Under the pieces are notes generated by a model that was not told where the DNA came from, did not search any database, and saw only the letters and a list, made by a program, of their open reading frames with translations. The position numbers and the translations under genes were made by a program. A stretch of DNA of 37,413 nucleotides from Candidatus Nitrosopumilus sp. (lineage in GTDB: Archaea > Thermoproteota > Nitrososphaeria > Nitrososphaerales > Nitrosopumilaceae), in NCBI GenBank assembly GCA_028335865.1, contig JAOKTA010000005.1, forward strand, positions 1-37,413. The letters run 5' to 3'. Below, in pieces: positions 7,433 through 14,887 of the stretch. Numbering within the stretch: the stretch's first letter is position 1; each line of letters starts with the position of its first letter.

Positions 7433-8431
7433 TTAGTTTGTTTGTGGTGTTGCTTTTAATTCATAAGATGGCCATGTACTGTAAATTTCTTCAATTTCTT
7501 TCATATCTGATGCTGAAATATATCCCCCTTTAGTCATTTCAACATAATTCACAATTTCTTCTTCACTAATTACTGTAGGAAACACTGATGCAAATCCTTT
7601 TTTTGACATGATAAATTTCATTGATAATTCTGTGATGGTTAAACCTGTTCTTTCTGCAATTGGTTTGAGCACTTCTACCTTTGCTAATGATGCTTTAATC
7701 CATTCCCCTTTTCTTACTGATCTGTGATCTTTTTCATCAATTTTTGTCTCAGCGTTAACTTTTCCTGTTAGTATTCCTGATGCTTCTGGAACTCTAACTA
7801 GAATTCCTACATCTTTTTCTTCAGCCTTTTTCATTAATTCATTACCTGGTGATTGTTCTAAAATGTTGTATACTGTTTGAACTGCACTTACATTTGGTCT
7901 TTCCATTGCTTCCATACCTTCTTGTGTCCATCCAATTGCGGGACCTAAAGCTACTTGGTATGTGCTAATTGATTTATCTGCAACAAAACTATCCAGTACA
8001 TCAAAAATTGAATTATCTCTGATGTGATTTAATTTTGGATTATGTAATCCATACATGTCTAAATGATCTGTTTGCAATCTTTTCAAACTCTCTCTTAGTG
8101 CTTTTCGAGTAAAATCTTCATCAAACTTTTGAGGTAATTCCTTGTGTCCTATTTGCTCTACTTCTGAAAAATCATATCCATATTTTGTAGATAGTACAAC
8201 TTCGTCTCTCATATCTTTGAAAACTTCACCGATGAGTCTCTCACTTTTTCCTTTTCCATACATATCACCAGTTTCAAAAAAGTTAATTCCTAAATCATAT
8301 GCTTTTTTCAGCATTCTTTTTGCTTCATCCTCTTCAATTTTTTTACCCCACCAATCTAATGCAATCGACCATGCACCAAATCCCACTTCTGATACTTTGA
8401 TGTCTGTTTTTCCTAGTTTATTGTAATTCAA
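7433..8431 (-). CDS. Aldo/keto reductase
   Basis: NAD(P)H-dependent oxidoreductase of the aldo/keto reductase superfamily, 332 aa, (beta/alpha)8 barrel. The catalytic tetrad is visible: Asp and Tyr in FFETGDMYGKGKSERLIGE, Lys in VVLSTKYGY, and His in DMYGLHNP. It resembles the YajO/general stress group; the physiological substrate is unknown. The start is a TTG at 8431, supported by a strong Shine-Dalgarno sequence 7-16 bases upstream. Upstream lies a 14-bp direct repeat that could be a regulatory site. A 7-bp gap to the zinc-finger gene downstream suggests an operon. Confidence 0.93.
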   Translation of the reverse strand: MNYNKLGKTDIKVSEVGFGAWSIALDWWGKKIEEDEAKRMLKKAYDLGINFFETGDMYGKGKSERLIGEVFKDMRDEVVLSTKYGYDFSEVEQIGHKELPQKFDEDFTRKALRESLKRLQTDHLDMYGLHNPKLNHIRDNSIFDVLDSFVADKSISTYQVALGPAIGWTQEGMEAMERPNVSAVQTVYNILEQSPGNELMKKAEEKDVGILVRVPEASGILTGKVNAETKIDEKDHRSVRKGEWIKASLAKVEVLKPIAERTGLTITELSMKFIMSKKGFASVFPTVISEEEIVNYVEMTKGGYISASDMKEIEEIYSTWPSYELKATPQTN

Positions 8432-8436
8432 TTTTT

Positions 8437-8446
8437 ATCTCCTTTT
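8437..8446 (-). promoter_or_regulatory. Shine-Dalgarno for the aldo/keto reductase
   Basis: On the minus strand AAAAGGAGAT precedes a TTG start with a five-A spacer. It decides the non-ATG start at 8431, and means this gene has a leader, unlike many neighbours. Confidence 0.8.
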
Positions 8447-8489
8447 AATTTCATCATTTACATTTTATTTATTGAAATTTCATCATTTA
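8447..8489. repeat. 14-bp direct repeat upstream of the aldo/keto reductase
   Basis: AATTTCATCATTTA occurs perfectly at 8447-8460 and again at 8476-8489, 29 bp start to start, close to an integral number of helical turns (about 2.8). It lies directly upstream of the Shine-Dalgarno. Position suggests an operator or a duplicated promoter element; this is inference. Confidence 0.6.
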
Positions 8490-8531
8490 TGTTTATGCAA
8501 GATTTGTATCCGTAAATGTTGTTTTAGATGT

Positions 8532-9206
8532 TTATCCTAAACTTGTGATTAATGGAATGATGTCTTTTTTTACACATACAATCATCGGAATATCATTTTC
8601 TACGTATGTCGAAACTTGTGTTTCTCTTAAATCCATTATCAGATTTTGGAAATCTCTGATATCGTCTACTTCAAATGCTAGCATGAAATCTTCGTCATGA
8701 ATTCCAAATGAATATGTCGTATTGAGTACTATTTGTGGATATTTTTTACTAACTGATATATGCTCATCCATAATTTCTTGACGTTTCTCTTTTGGTAGGA
8801 GATACCATTCTCTAGTTTTTGTAAATGGGTACACTATGACGTGTTTTTTGGGATTGTCACCTGTAATGAAGCCTAACGTTTTTTGGTCTTTTACGTATAG
8901 TGATGGTCTTGTACATGACAGATATGTTCTTGATGGGATGATATATTTTCCAAATACTGTTTTGTATAATTTTTCAATAACTGCTTGAATTTCTTCAACT
9001 GTAGGTGCGGCAAACCAAAATAGAAAGTCTGTATCATCTCTTAATCCTAAATTTGAATATGTTCTACACATTATTTTTGAATTATTAATGATATTTTCTA
9101 CCTCTTTTGCAGATTCCTCTTTTGCCAAATCTGCCATCCATCTCCATTTTGGATCAACTTTGAAAAATGAAAAATTAAAGAAATACTGTTGATTACTTTC
9201 TGACAT
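8532..9206 (-). CDS. Chlorite dismutase-family haem protein (HemQ/Cld-like)
   Basis: Belongs to the chlorite dismutase/HemQ superfamily; 224 aa is close to the usual subunit size. Family landmarks include the 'YPFTKTREWYLLPKEKRQ' stretch and the following IMDEHISVSKKYP, whose His149 sits where the proximal haem ligand is found in family members. The next segment 'NTTYSFGIHDEDFMLAFE' and the 'LRETQVSTYVENDIP' segment are also typical. Bacterial HemQ decarboxylates coproheme; true chlorite dismutases split chlorite. Because this genome encodes a siroheme-type haem route nearby, the role here is uncertain and may be a detoxifying or haem-handling function. A TATA-like element lies 26 bp upstream of the ATG. 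Confidence 0.88.
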   Translation of the reverse strand: MSESNQQYFFNFSFFKVDPKWRWMADLAKEESAKEVENIINNSKIMCRTYSNLGLRDDTDFLFWFAAPTVEEIQAVIEKLYKTVFGKYIIPSRTYLSCTRPSLYVKDQKTLGFITGDNPKKHVIVYPFTKTREWYLLPKEKRQEIMDEHISVSKKYPQIVLNTTYSFGIHDEDFMLAFEVDDIRDFQNLIMDLRETQVSTYVENDIPMIVCVKKDIIPLITSLG

Positions 9207-9227
9207 AATTTTTAATTTCTAAAACCC

Positions 9228-9237
9228 TATTTAAATA
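9228..9237 (-). promoter_or_regulatory. TATA-like element for the Cld-family gene
   Basis: The minus strand reads TATTTAAATA centred about 26 bp upstream of the ATG at 9206, as expected for a leaderless archaeal promoter. Confidence 0.55.
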
Positions 9238-9250
9238 AAAAACATTTTAT

Positions 9251-9505
9251 TTACTGTGATATTTCTATAATTTTTTCTTTAGATTTATGACCTGTTTTGA
9301 TTTCTATTGCTACTGTAGATATTGCAAAATGTTTTGCAATTTTTTTAATAATTTCTTTATTTGCCTCGCCTTTGATTGGTTTTGATTTAATTCCGACACA
9401 TATTTGACCTTCTTTAATTTTTAAGAAATCTTTAGAAAATTGTACTTGAACTTTGTAAATCAATATTTTTTTAAATTTAATTATGCTGTTTTTTCTAAAG
9501 CCCAT
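9251..9505 (-). CDS. DUF167/YggU-family protein (84 aa)
   Basis: Small protein of the DUF167 family (YggU-like), recognised by the ordered segments 'IKSKPIKGEANKEIIKKIAK' and 'VAIEIKTGHKSKEKIIEI'. Family function is not established. The listed ATG start overlaps the end of sufC by 25 bp. A TTG at 9463 would give a 70-residue protein beginning just before the conserved core (IYKVQVQF) and would remove the overlap, so the true start is uncertain. The gene follows sufC on the same strand and is likely co-transcribed. Confidence 0.8.
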   Translation of the reverse strand: MGFRKNSIIKFKKILIYKVQVQFSKDFLKIKEGQICVGIKSKPIKGEANKEIIKKIAKHFAISTVAIEIKTGHKSKEKIIEISQ

Positions 9506-10251
9506 TCGTAACCTTCGGCTTCTAATTTTTGTGCAAGAGATGCATCTCCTGTTTGTAGAACTTTGCCTTCTGCAAATACATGTACAAAGTCTAATTTGTC
9601 TAAGAAATTTAGAATTCTGGCATAGTGAGTAATGATGATTACTGTTGCATCTTTTGTTGATACTTTACTGATTGCTTGAGCTACTGATTGAACTGCATCA
9701 ATATCTAATCCTGAATCTGGTTCATCTAAAATTGAAATTTTAGGTTTCAAAACTGCCATTTGTAATACTTCTGCACGTTTTTTCTCTCCTCCTGAAAAAC
9801 CTTCATTTAGATATCTTGAAAGAAATTCTTCTCTTAGTCCTACTTTAGCTATGTTTTCTTTAAGATATTTTTGAAATTCTCTTACTGTGATGAATACTTC
9901 TCTATCGTCTCCATCCATTGCTTTACTTAGAGAATTGTATGCTGTTCTTAGAAAGTGAGAAAATCCTACTCCTGAAACTTCAGTTGGATATTGAAATGCT
10001 AAAAATAATCCTTTTTTTGCTCTTTGATCTGCTGTTAATTCTAATATACTTTCACCATCTAATAGAATATCTCCTTTAGTGACTTGATATTTTGGATGTG
10101 CAAGTAGTGTGTAAGCTAGTGTACTTTTTCCTGAACCGTTTGGTCCCATAATGGCATGTACCTCTCCTGGATTTGTCTTTAAATTAACCCCTTTGAGGAT
10201 CTCTTTATCTCCTATTGAGACGTGTAGGTCTTTAATTTCTAATACTACCAT
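9481..10251 (-). CDS. sufC: Fe-S cluster assembly ATPase SufC
   Basis: ABC-type ATPase that drives the SufBCD iron-sulfur scaffold in the cytoplasm. Walker A is 'GPNGSGKSTLAYTLL' (about 36-50), the Q-loop region 'LFLAFQYPTEVSGVGFSHFL' is the SufC type, the signature is SGGEKKRAEVLQ, and Walker B with catalytic Glu is ISILDEPDSGLD. The H-loop is in 'VIIITHYARIL'. Length (256 aa) is normal. No sufB or sufD lies in the window: the neighbours are a DUF167 gene downstream and tfb upstream. The partners must be elsewhere in the genome. A TATA-like box lies 26 bp upstream. Confidence 0.96.
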   Translation of the reverse strand: MVVLEIKDLHVSIGDKEILKGVNLKTNPGEVHAIMGPNGSGKSTLAYTLLAHPKYQVTKGDILLDGESILELTADQRAKKGLFLAFQYPTEVSGVGFSHFLRTAYNSLSKAMDGDDREVFITVREFQKYLKENIAKVGLREEFLSRYLNEGFSGGEKKRAEVLQMAVLKPKISILDEPDSGLDIDAVQSVAQAISKVSTKDATVIIITHYARILNFLDKLDFVHVFAEGKVLQTGDASLAQKLEAEGYEWALEKTA

Positions 10252-10273
10252 ATCTAAAATATTTTTGATTCTC

Positions 10274-10281
10274 TATATAAT
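10274..10281 (-). promoter_or_regulatory. TATA box for sufC
   Basis: The minus strand reads ATTATATA centred about 26 bp upstream of the sufC ATG. It shows sufC has its own promoter and is not simply read through from tfb. Confidence 0.6.
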
Positions 10282-10330
10282 ACCGACGAAATTTAGCTAA
10301 TCCTAATTGGTATTTTTAATAATGAAATGA

Positions 10331-10347
10331 AAAGGGGTGGGGGGTGT
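10331..10347 (+). other. G-rich tract between tfb and sufC
   Basis: The plus strand contains GGGG-T-GGGGGG-TGT next to the tfb stop. In minus-strand transcripts this is a C-rich tract followed by TTTTC, in the tfb 3' untranslated region. It is unusual for such AT-rich DNA and might mark transcription termination or form a compact G-structure. Confidence 0.4.
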
Positions 10348-10350
10348 ATG

Positions 10351-11310
10351 TTAACATTTGGCCAGAGATGGTCTCAATGTAATTTTGAGTTTATGACTTG
10401 TTAGAATCTCTTTACATCTATTTCTGATAGTAACTTCTGTAACTCCTGCAACACTTGAAACGTCCCTTTGTAGGATATTTTGTCCAAGTAGTACCGATGA
10501 AACATACAGATATGCTGCAGCAATTCCATTTGGTGATTTTCCATCTGAAATGCTATTATCTTTTGTTTTTTCAGCAATTTCTAAGGCTAATCTTTCTACT
10601 CTAACCTCAGTCTGTGTCATGTTTGCTATCTTTGAGATGTATTTGTCCATAGTTAGTACTGGAGCTTTTAATGAGCCCATTTCCATTACCATGGTTCTGT
10701 AATATCTTGCTGCAAGTTTTGTTTTTGATTTAACGTCTTTTCCTGGAACAATTCCTCGGCAAATTTCTTCTAATGATCTTACTACGTCACATTGTTTGCA
10801 TGCCATATAGATTGTAGCTGCTGTGATACAAACTACTGATTTTCCTTTAACATCTATGTGTCCGTCTAAATTTCTGTATATCATTGAAGTAGTTTCTAAC
10901 ACATTCTTTGAAAGATTAAGTGATTCGCATGTTTCGCCCATTTTTGCTAAAACGTTTGCAAGTCGTCTTTCTTTTGGTGTTGATACTCTTACTCTTTGTT
11001 GCCATTTCCTGAGGTGATTCATTTGGTTTTTAACTTCATGGTTGATAGTTTTACCACTAAAGTCTTTTGAACTAATTGAAATCTCAGTTGTTATTCCCAA
11101 ATCATGTTGAGAATAGGTTGTTTGTCCTGTTGCTCTTGCAAGCTTCATTTTATCTTCGAGATTCGAACTTATTGTTTCTGGACCACAATCTGCAATCTGA
11201 TCGTCGACAACTATTCCACAACCAGAACAGATTAGTTCGCCATTCTGCATGTCATCAACTAATGATGATGATCTGCATTCCGGACAATTTTGGTTTTGTA
11301 ATATGTTCAT
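10351..11310 (-). CDS. tfb: Transcription initiation factor B (TFB)
   Basis: Archaeal TFIIB homologue that bridges TBP-TATA and RNA polymerase. An N-terminal zinc ribbon is visible (Cys9-X2-Cys12 and Cys28-X2-Cys31, in CPEC and CSGC), then a linker, then two cyclin-like repeats (about 115-210 and 215-310), including 'ATIYMACKQCDVVRSLEEIC' and 'PNGIAAAYLYVSSVLLGQNI'. The length is 319 aa. Thaumarchaeota often carry several TFB copies, so this may not be the only one. The ATG overlaps the gar1 stop by 4 bp and has a Shine-Dalgarno AGGAG nine bases upstream, inside gar1. The gar1-tfb pairing is common in archaea. Confidence 0.96.
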   Translation of the reverse strand: MNILQNQNCPECRSSSLVDDMQNGELICSGCGIVVDDQIADCGPETISSNLEDKMKLARATGQTTYSQHDLGITTEISISSKDFSGKTINHEVKNQMNHLRKWQQRVRVSTPKERRLANVLAKMGETCESLNLSKNVLETTSMIYRNLDGHIDVKGKSVVCITAATIYMACKQCDVVRSLEEICRGIVPGKDVKSKTKLAARYYRTMVMEMGSLKAPVLTMDKYISKIANMTQTEVRVERLALEIAEKTKDNSISDGKSPNGIAAAYLYVSSVLLGQNILQRDVSSVAGVTEVTIRNRCKEILTSHKLKITLRPSLAKC

Positions 11311-11555
11311 CTTCTATTTCTCCTAAATCTTTTTGGTGTAGTTGCAGCAGATTGCTCAAACATGAAAACCTTTTTCCCAACAAATTTATTTATATTATTT
11401 GTTAAAGACGTCGCTGACGCAAACGGTCTTTTTACTGGACCAATTAGTTCCATTACTTTTGCAACTCTAGTTCCTTTATCGTCGCAGAGTATTTGTCCTT
11501 CAACTAATTCTTTTGATAGCTGAATTATCACTCTACCACTTCCGGCTAGGTGCAT
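11307..11555 (-). CDS. gar1: H/ACA RNP protein Gar1
   Basis: Small beta-barrel component of the H/ACA ribonucleoprotein that guides pseudouridylation. The product is 82 aa: a beta-rich core with 'GRVIIQLSKELVEGQILCDD' and 'AKVMELIGPVKRPFASA', which is the Gar1/Naf1 core pattern, and an Arg-rich end 'PKRFRRNRR'. The frame is open seven codons further to a TTG, but a strong Shine-Dalgarno GGAGGT lies ten bases before the ATG at 11555 and fixes the start there. It is translationally coupled to tfb through a 4-bp overlap. Confidence 0.88.
   Translation of the reverse strand: MHLAGSGRVIIQLSKELVEGQILCDDKGTRVAKVMELIGPVKRPFASATSLTNNINKFVGKKVFMFEQSAATTPKRFRRNRR
11320..11324 (-). promoter_or_regulatory. 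Shine-Dalgarno of tfb inside gar1
   Basis: AGGAG on the minus strand nine bases before the tfb ATG. It supports initiation at 11310 within a polycistronic message. Confidence 0.6.
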
Positions 11556-11565
11556 TATTTCGCCT

Positions 11566-11571
11566 ACCTCC
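11566..11571 (-). promoter_or_regulatory. Shine-Dalgarno deciding the gar1 start
   Basis: GGAGGT on the minus strand, ten bases upstream of the ATG at 11555. It lies inside the longer open frame, which argues against the TTG at 11576. Confidence 0.75.
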
Positions 11572-11650
11572 TGCAATTAACAATACTAGAAATGATCACA
11601 CTATCATGTACTTCTGTCAACTTTACTTTAGCTAAGAGCTAGATTCAATT

Positions 11651-11950
11651 TTATTTTGTTTGCTTGACTCTTTTTGCAGTAAGTTTTTGAGAAATTTTGT
11701 TAAGAATAATTGTCTTATGTGATCCTTTTGGCAACACAATGTATCCTGATCTGACAAACGGTCTTTTTGGAAATCTTACTTTATCATCCGATTCTGTTAT
11801 TTCAAACCCTGCTGATGTTGTTGCATCAATTAATTCTTTTAATGATGGGTCATAAACAGATTTTTCTAATGGTAATCTTCTTCCCATTGATCTTTTTAAA
11901 TTTTTATTAAAATAATCCAACCATATTACGACGTGCTCGTAATCTTTCAT
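11651..11950 (-). CDS. srp19: Signal recognition particle protein SRP19
   Basis: Binds SRP RNA helices 6/8 and prepares SRP54 binding. The 99-aa product shows the SRP19 pattern: 'VVIWLDYFNKNLKRSMGRRL' at the N-terminus followed by a helix 'LKELIDATTSAGFEI', then 'RFPKRPFVRSGYIVLPKG' and a basic tail KRVKQTK. It directly follows the eS8 gene (1-bp gap), so the two are coupled. SRP54 is also in this window but on the other strand. Confidence 0.92.
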   Translation of the reverse strand: MKDYEHVVIWLDYFNKNLKRSMGRRLPLEKSVYDPSLKELIDATTSAGFEITESDDKVRFPKRPFVRSGYIVLPKGSHKTIILNKISQKLTAKRVKQTK

Positions 11951-11951
11951 T

Positions 11952-12335
11952 TTATTCTTTTACTAAGACTGCGTTGACTATTCCTAATTGTCCTGGTCTC
12001 GATACAACTCTACACTTACCTTCTTGTGTTTCAAGAATTGCGCCTTTACTGATTATTCCCCTTCTTTTATAATCATTATTTGTAGTGTTATCTATCACTT
12101 TGATAATTTTTGCTTTGACAACTTTGCCATTACCTGTTGACAAATTAACAAAATCGATTGTTTTTAAGGCAACTTTGTTGTTACTACCTCTAACTCTTCT
12201 TGTTATTGTTACTTGAGCTCCATTAATTGCCTCATTTGGATATCTATCAGTTTCATATTTTCTTCTAATTCTAAGTGGTTTTCTTCTTCCCCCAGTTATC
12301 TTACTGGTTGCTAAATTTTCTACTGATTTTCTCAC
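11952..12335 (-). CDS. rps8e: Ribosomal protein eS8
   Basis: Archaeal/eukaryal small-subunit protein S8e, 127 aa. The N-terminal 'KITGGRRKPLRIRRKYETDR' and the central 'NNDYKRRGIISKGAILET' followed by 'CRVVSRPGQLGIVNAVLV' are characteristic. The start codon is GTG at 12335, supported by a TATA-like box 27 bp upstream, which would make the transcript nearly leaderless. The gene is immediately followed by SRP19. Confidence 0.95.
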   Translation of the reverse strand: MRKSVENLATSKITGGRRKPLRIRRKYETDRYPNEAINGAQVTITRRVRGSNNKVALKTIDFVNLSTGNGKVVKAKIIKVIDNTTNNDYKRRGIISKGAILETQEGKCRVVSRPGQLGIVNAVLVKE

Positions 12336-12357
12336 AAGAAATTTACTGAATTACTCT

Positions 12358-12367
12358 AATTTATACA
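12358..12367 (-). promoter_or_regulatory. TATA box for rps8e-srp19
   Basis: The minus strand reads TGTATAAATT centred 27 bp before the GTG start. Confidence 0.6.
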
Positions 12368-12402
12368 AAACGCCAAAAATTAGCCTTAAATCAAAAATCC
12401 AT

Positions 12403-12981
12403 CTATTCTGTTTCTGTTGTTATTTGTGGTGTGGATTTTATCTCATTTCTTCCTGCTGTTTTTCTTACTTTGGAAAACAATCTTGATTTTAGATCTTCCA
12501 CATCACCTTGAATTCCAAAATATTTTTGGAATTTTTCAGTTGTAGTGTAAATTTTTAATCTACCTACATTTTGGTGAGTAATGTAATCTAGTTGTCGTAA
12601 TTCTTTTAGATGTGCATAAACTCCTGATCCTCTAGTTTCAACAAGTTGCTTTGAAGCAATTGGTTGTGCATATGCAATATATGATAATGTCTTTAGTGTT
12701 GCATTTGGTAAAACTGGTTTTGATGCATATCTTTTAACAGTTGAACTGTATTCTGGTTTCAACTGCATTACATATGATCCATCTGGCAGTATTGCTATTT
12801 CTAATGCTATGAATGCATTTTTTGTTTTTTTGATAATTCCGTTAAGTAATTCTAATGTTTTAATTTTAGATTCTGTGCCTGATGCTCTTATGATATCTTC
12901 TATTCTAAGCGGTCTACCTGCTGAATATAGCGCTGCTTCTATTCTTGCTGTTGATTCTTTTGCATTTTCAATTTTTACCAT
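12403..12981 (-). CDS. scpB: Segregation and condensation protein ScpB
   Basis: Winged-helix kleisin-interacting subunit of the SMC-ScpAB condensin complex. The 192-aa product starts with the ScpB motif 'IEAALYSAGRPLRIEDIIRA' and contains 'LPNATLKTLSYIAYAQPI' followed by 'VETRGSGVYAHLKELRQLDYI', the second winged helix. It follows scpA on the same strand with a 49-bp gap, the usual pairing. The SMC subunit is not in the window. Confidence 0.93.
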   Translation of the reverse strand: MVKIENAKESTARIEAALYSAGRPLRIEDIIRASGTESKIKTLELLNGIIKKTKNAFIALEIAILPDGSYVMQLKPEYSSTVKRYASKPVLPNATLKTLSYIAYAQPIASKQLVETRGSGVYAHLKELRQLDYITHQNVGRLKIYTTTEKFQKYFGIQGDVEDLKSRLFSKVRKTAGRNEIKSTPQITTETE

Positions 12982-13030
12982 GTTTTATTATTATCCTTTA
13001 AAATTTAGTTAAAGAAATTCCTCTCCATTT

Positions 13031-13711
13031 CTATTCCGTTGTTGTCTCTTCTTTCATAAGTATAATCTTGATATCGTCCTCTTGTTGTTCTAAATCCACT
13101 TTTTGATCTCTTGCTAAAAATAATGCTGCAAAAAAACATCTAATTGAATCCACTTGATCAAGTTCTGCAATGATGTCTTGCAGTAATCCAAACCCTGTAT
13201 TTGCAATTTTTTTCATGATTAAATCTTCATACTTTCCAATAATACTTTCTAGTGAGATAAAAAATTCTTGAAAATCTGGTGCCTCGATTGGCTCTATCTC
13301 CAACTTTCTATTTCTTCGTGATTGTGGATTTGCAATTGTACCGATAAGATTCTGTAGTAATCCTAACAAGTCATCTAATGACACTGGATATGTTGATTCA
13401 TGTCTGTATGGGATATCAATTAATTCGATATCTACATCTGTTCTTTGAAAACTTGGTTTTTTATCCATGGCTGCTTTTTGTAATGCAAAAATACTTTCAA
13501 CTTTCATTCTGTAAATTAATGATGACGATAATGCTGCCATCCCTGCAACTTTAAGATCCTTTGAACCTGTTTTTTCTAGAATTTTTGTTAATAAGTTTAA
13601 AATTTGAATTAGATCTATCTCCCATACGTCTTTTTTTACAACTGCTTTTGTATCAAATAAAACATTAATTGGTTCTTGAGAAATACCGTTAGGAGTTTGA
13701 GATTCACTCAC
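13031..13711 (-). CDS. scpA: Segregation and condensation protein ScpA (kleisin)
   Basis: Kleisin that closes the SMC ring. The 226-aa product begins with 'WEIDLIQILNLLTKILEKTG' followed by 'KVAGMAALSSSLIYRMKVE', the N-terminal SMC-neck-binding helices of ScpA, and ends with the small winged-helix segment 'IRCFFAALFLARDQKVDLEQ', a hallmark of the C-terminal domain. The start is GTG at 13711; the nearby ATG at 13716 is out of frame and stops after two codons. It heads the scpA-scpB pair and diverges from the alcohol dehydrogenase. Confidence 0.92.
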   Translation of the reverse strand: MSESQTPNGISQEPINVLFDTKAVVKKDVWEIDLIQILNLLTKILEKTGSKDLKVAGMAALSSSLIYRMKVESIFALQKAAMDKKPSFQRTDVDIELIDIPYRHESTYPVSLDDLLGLLQNLIGTIANPQSRRNRKLEIEPIEAPDFQEFFISLESIIGKYEDLIMKKIANTGFGLLQDIIAELDQVDSIRCFFAALFLARDQKVDLEQQEDDIKIILMKEETTTE

Positions 13712-13806
13712 AGCATAACTCTTCTGTTATTCAATAATATCTAATGACTCTACTTTTTTCTTACTTCCAGTCAACTCTTATATTGTAAAGATTGATTTTT
13801 TTAATT

Positions 13807-14859
13807 ATGAAATCTGCAAGGATCACTGCTCCTAATGAACCACTTTCAATATCTGAATCTGAAACTCCAAAACCTCAAGGAGACCAAGTATTAGTTAAAG
13901 TAGGCTCTGTTGGCGTCTGTCATAGCGATTTACATCTGTGGGAAGGTGGTTATGATCTTGGGGATGGCCAATTTATGAAAGTCACTGATAGAGGAGTAAA
14001 ATACCCTGTAACTCCTGGTCATGAAATTGTTGGTACTGTTGAAGATATTGGTAATAATGTTTCAGGTATTGTAAAAGGTGATCAAGTACTTGTTTTTCCT
14101 TGGATTGGATGTGGTGAATGTCCTGCATGTAAAGTTGGAAATGAGAACTTATGCGATGCTCCAAAATCTATGGGTGTTTTTCAAGATGGTGGTTATTCTG
14201 ATTATGCTTTAATTCCAAATTTTAAATATTTAGCAAAACTTGATGGTGTAGATCCAGATGCTGCAACTTCACTTGCATGTTCTGGACTAACTGCATACAC
14301 TGCAATTAAAAAAGCAAACCAAAATTCTCCTGAATTCCTTGTCATTGTTGGCGCCGGTGGTTTAGGATTGATGGGTGTTCAAATTGCTAATGCTATTACC
14401 GATGCAAAAATTATTTGTGTTGATATTGATGATCAAAAATTAAGTACTGCAAAAGAAATGGGTGCTGATTTTGTTATTAATTCTAAAGAGTCTGATGCAT
14501 CTGAAAAAATTATGTCTATTTGTAATGGTAAGGGTGCTGACAGTGTTGTTGATTTTGTTAACGCTCCACCAACTGCCAAACTTGATTTTGCTGTTTTGAG
14601 AAAAAGAGGGAATTTGGTTCTTGTTGGATTATTCGGTGGTTCTATTGAATTGTCTTTAGTAACCATTCCTCTCAAATCTATTACCATTCAAGGAGCATAT
14701 ACTGGAAACTATGATGACATGGTTGAATTACTTGCACTTGCACGAAAAGGTACTCTAAATCCTGTTATCTCAAAAAGATACAATCTTGATGAATGCAATA
14801 CTGCATTAGAGGATCTTAAAGCAAGAAAAATTCTTGGTCGTGCTGTGATAAACCCTTAA
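13807..14859 (+). CDS. Zinc-dependent alcohol dehydrogenase (MDR family)
   Basis: Medium-chain NAD(P)-dependent dehydrogenase, about 350 aa. Catalytic zinc ligands are Cys38 in GVCHSDLHLW and His72-Glu73 in GHEIVGTV. The structural zinc lobe is complete, with Cys102, 105, 108 and 116 in CGECPACKVGNENLC. The Rossmann motif is GAGGLGLMGVQ, and the Asp in 'KIICVDIDDQK' after the second strand favours NAD over NADP. The ATG at 13807 is used; a TTG 15 bases upstream is in frame but is less likely. The substrate could be a primary alcohol or a related aldehyde; not determinable here. Confidence 0.93.
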   Translation: MKSARITAPNEPLSISESETPKPQGDQVLVKVGSVGVCHSDLHLWEGGYDLGDGQFMKVTDRGVKYPVTPGHEIVGTVEDIGNNVSGIVKGDQVLVFPWIGCGECPACKVGNENLCDAPKSMGVFQDGGYSDYALIPNFKYLAKLDGVDPDAATSLACSGLTAYTAIKKANQNSPEFLVIVGAGGLGLMGVQIANAITDAKIICVDIDDQKLSTAKEMGADFVINSKESDASEKIMSICNGKGADSVVDFVNAPPTAKLDFAVLRKRGNLVLVGLFGGSIELSLVTIPLKSITIQGAYTGNYDDMVELLALARKGTLNPVISKRYNLDECNTALEDLKARKILGRAVINP

Positions 14860-14887
14860 TCTAATTTTAAAATTATTTTTCAATTAT

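Noticed and set aside
8447-8489. Second C/D box sRNA (two ATGATGA copies on the minus strand)
   Set aside because: No CUGA box D or D' follows either copy and there is no terminal stem; it is better read as a direct repeat.
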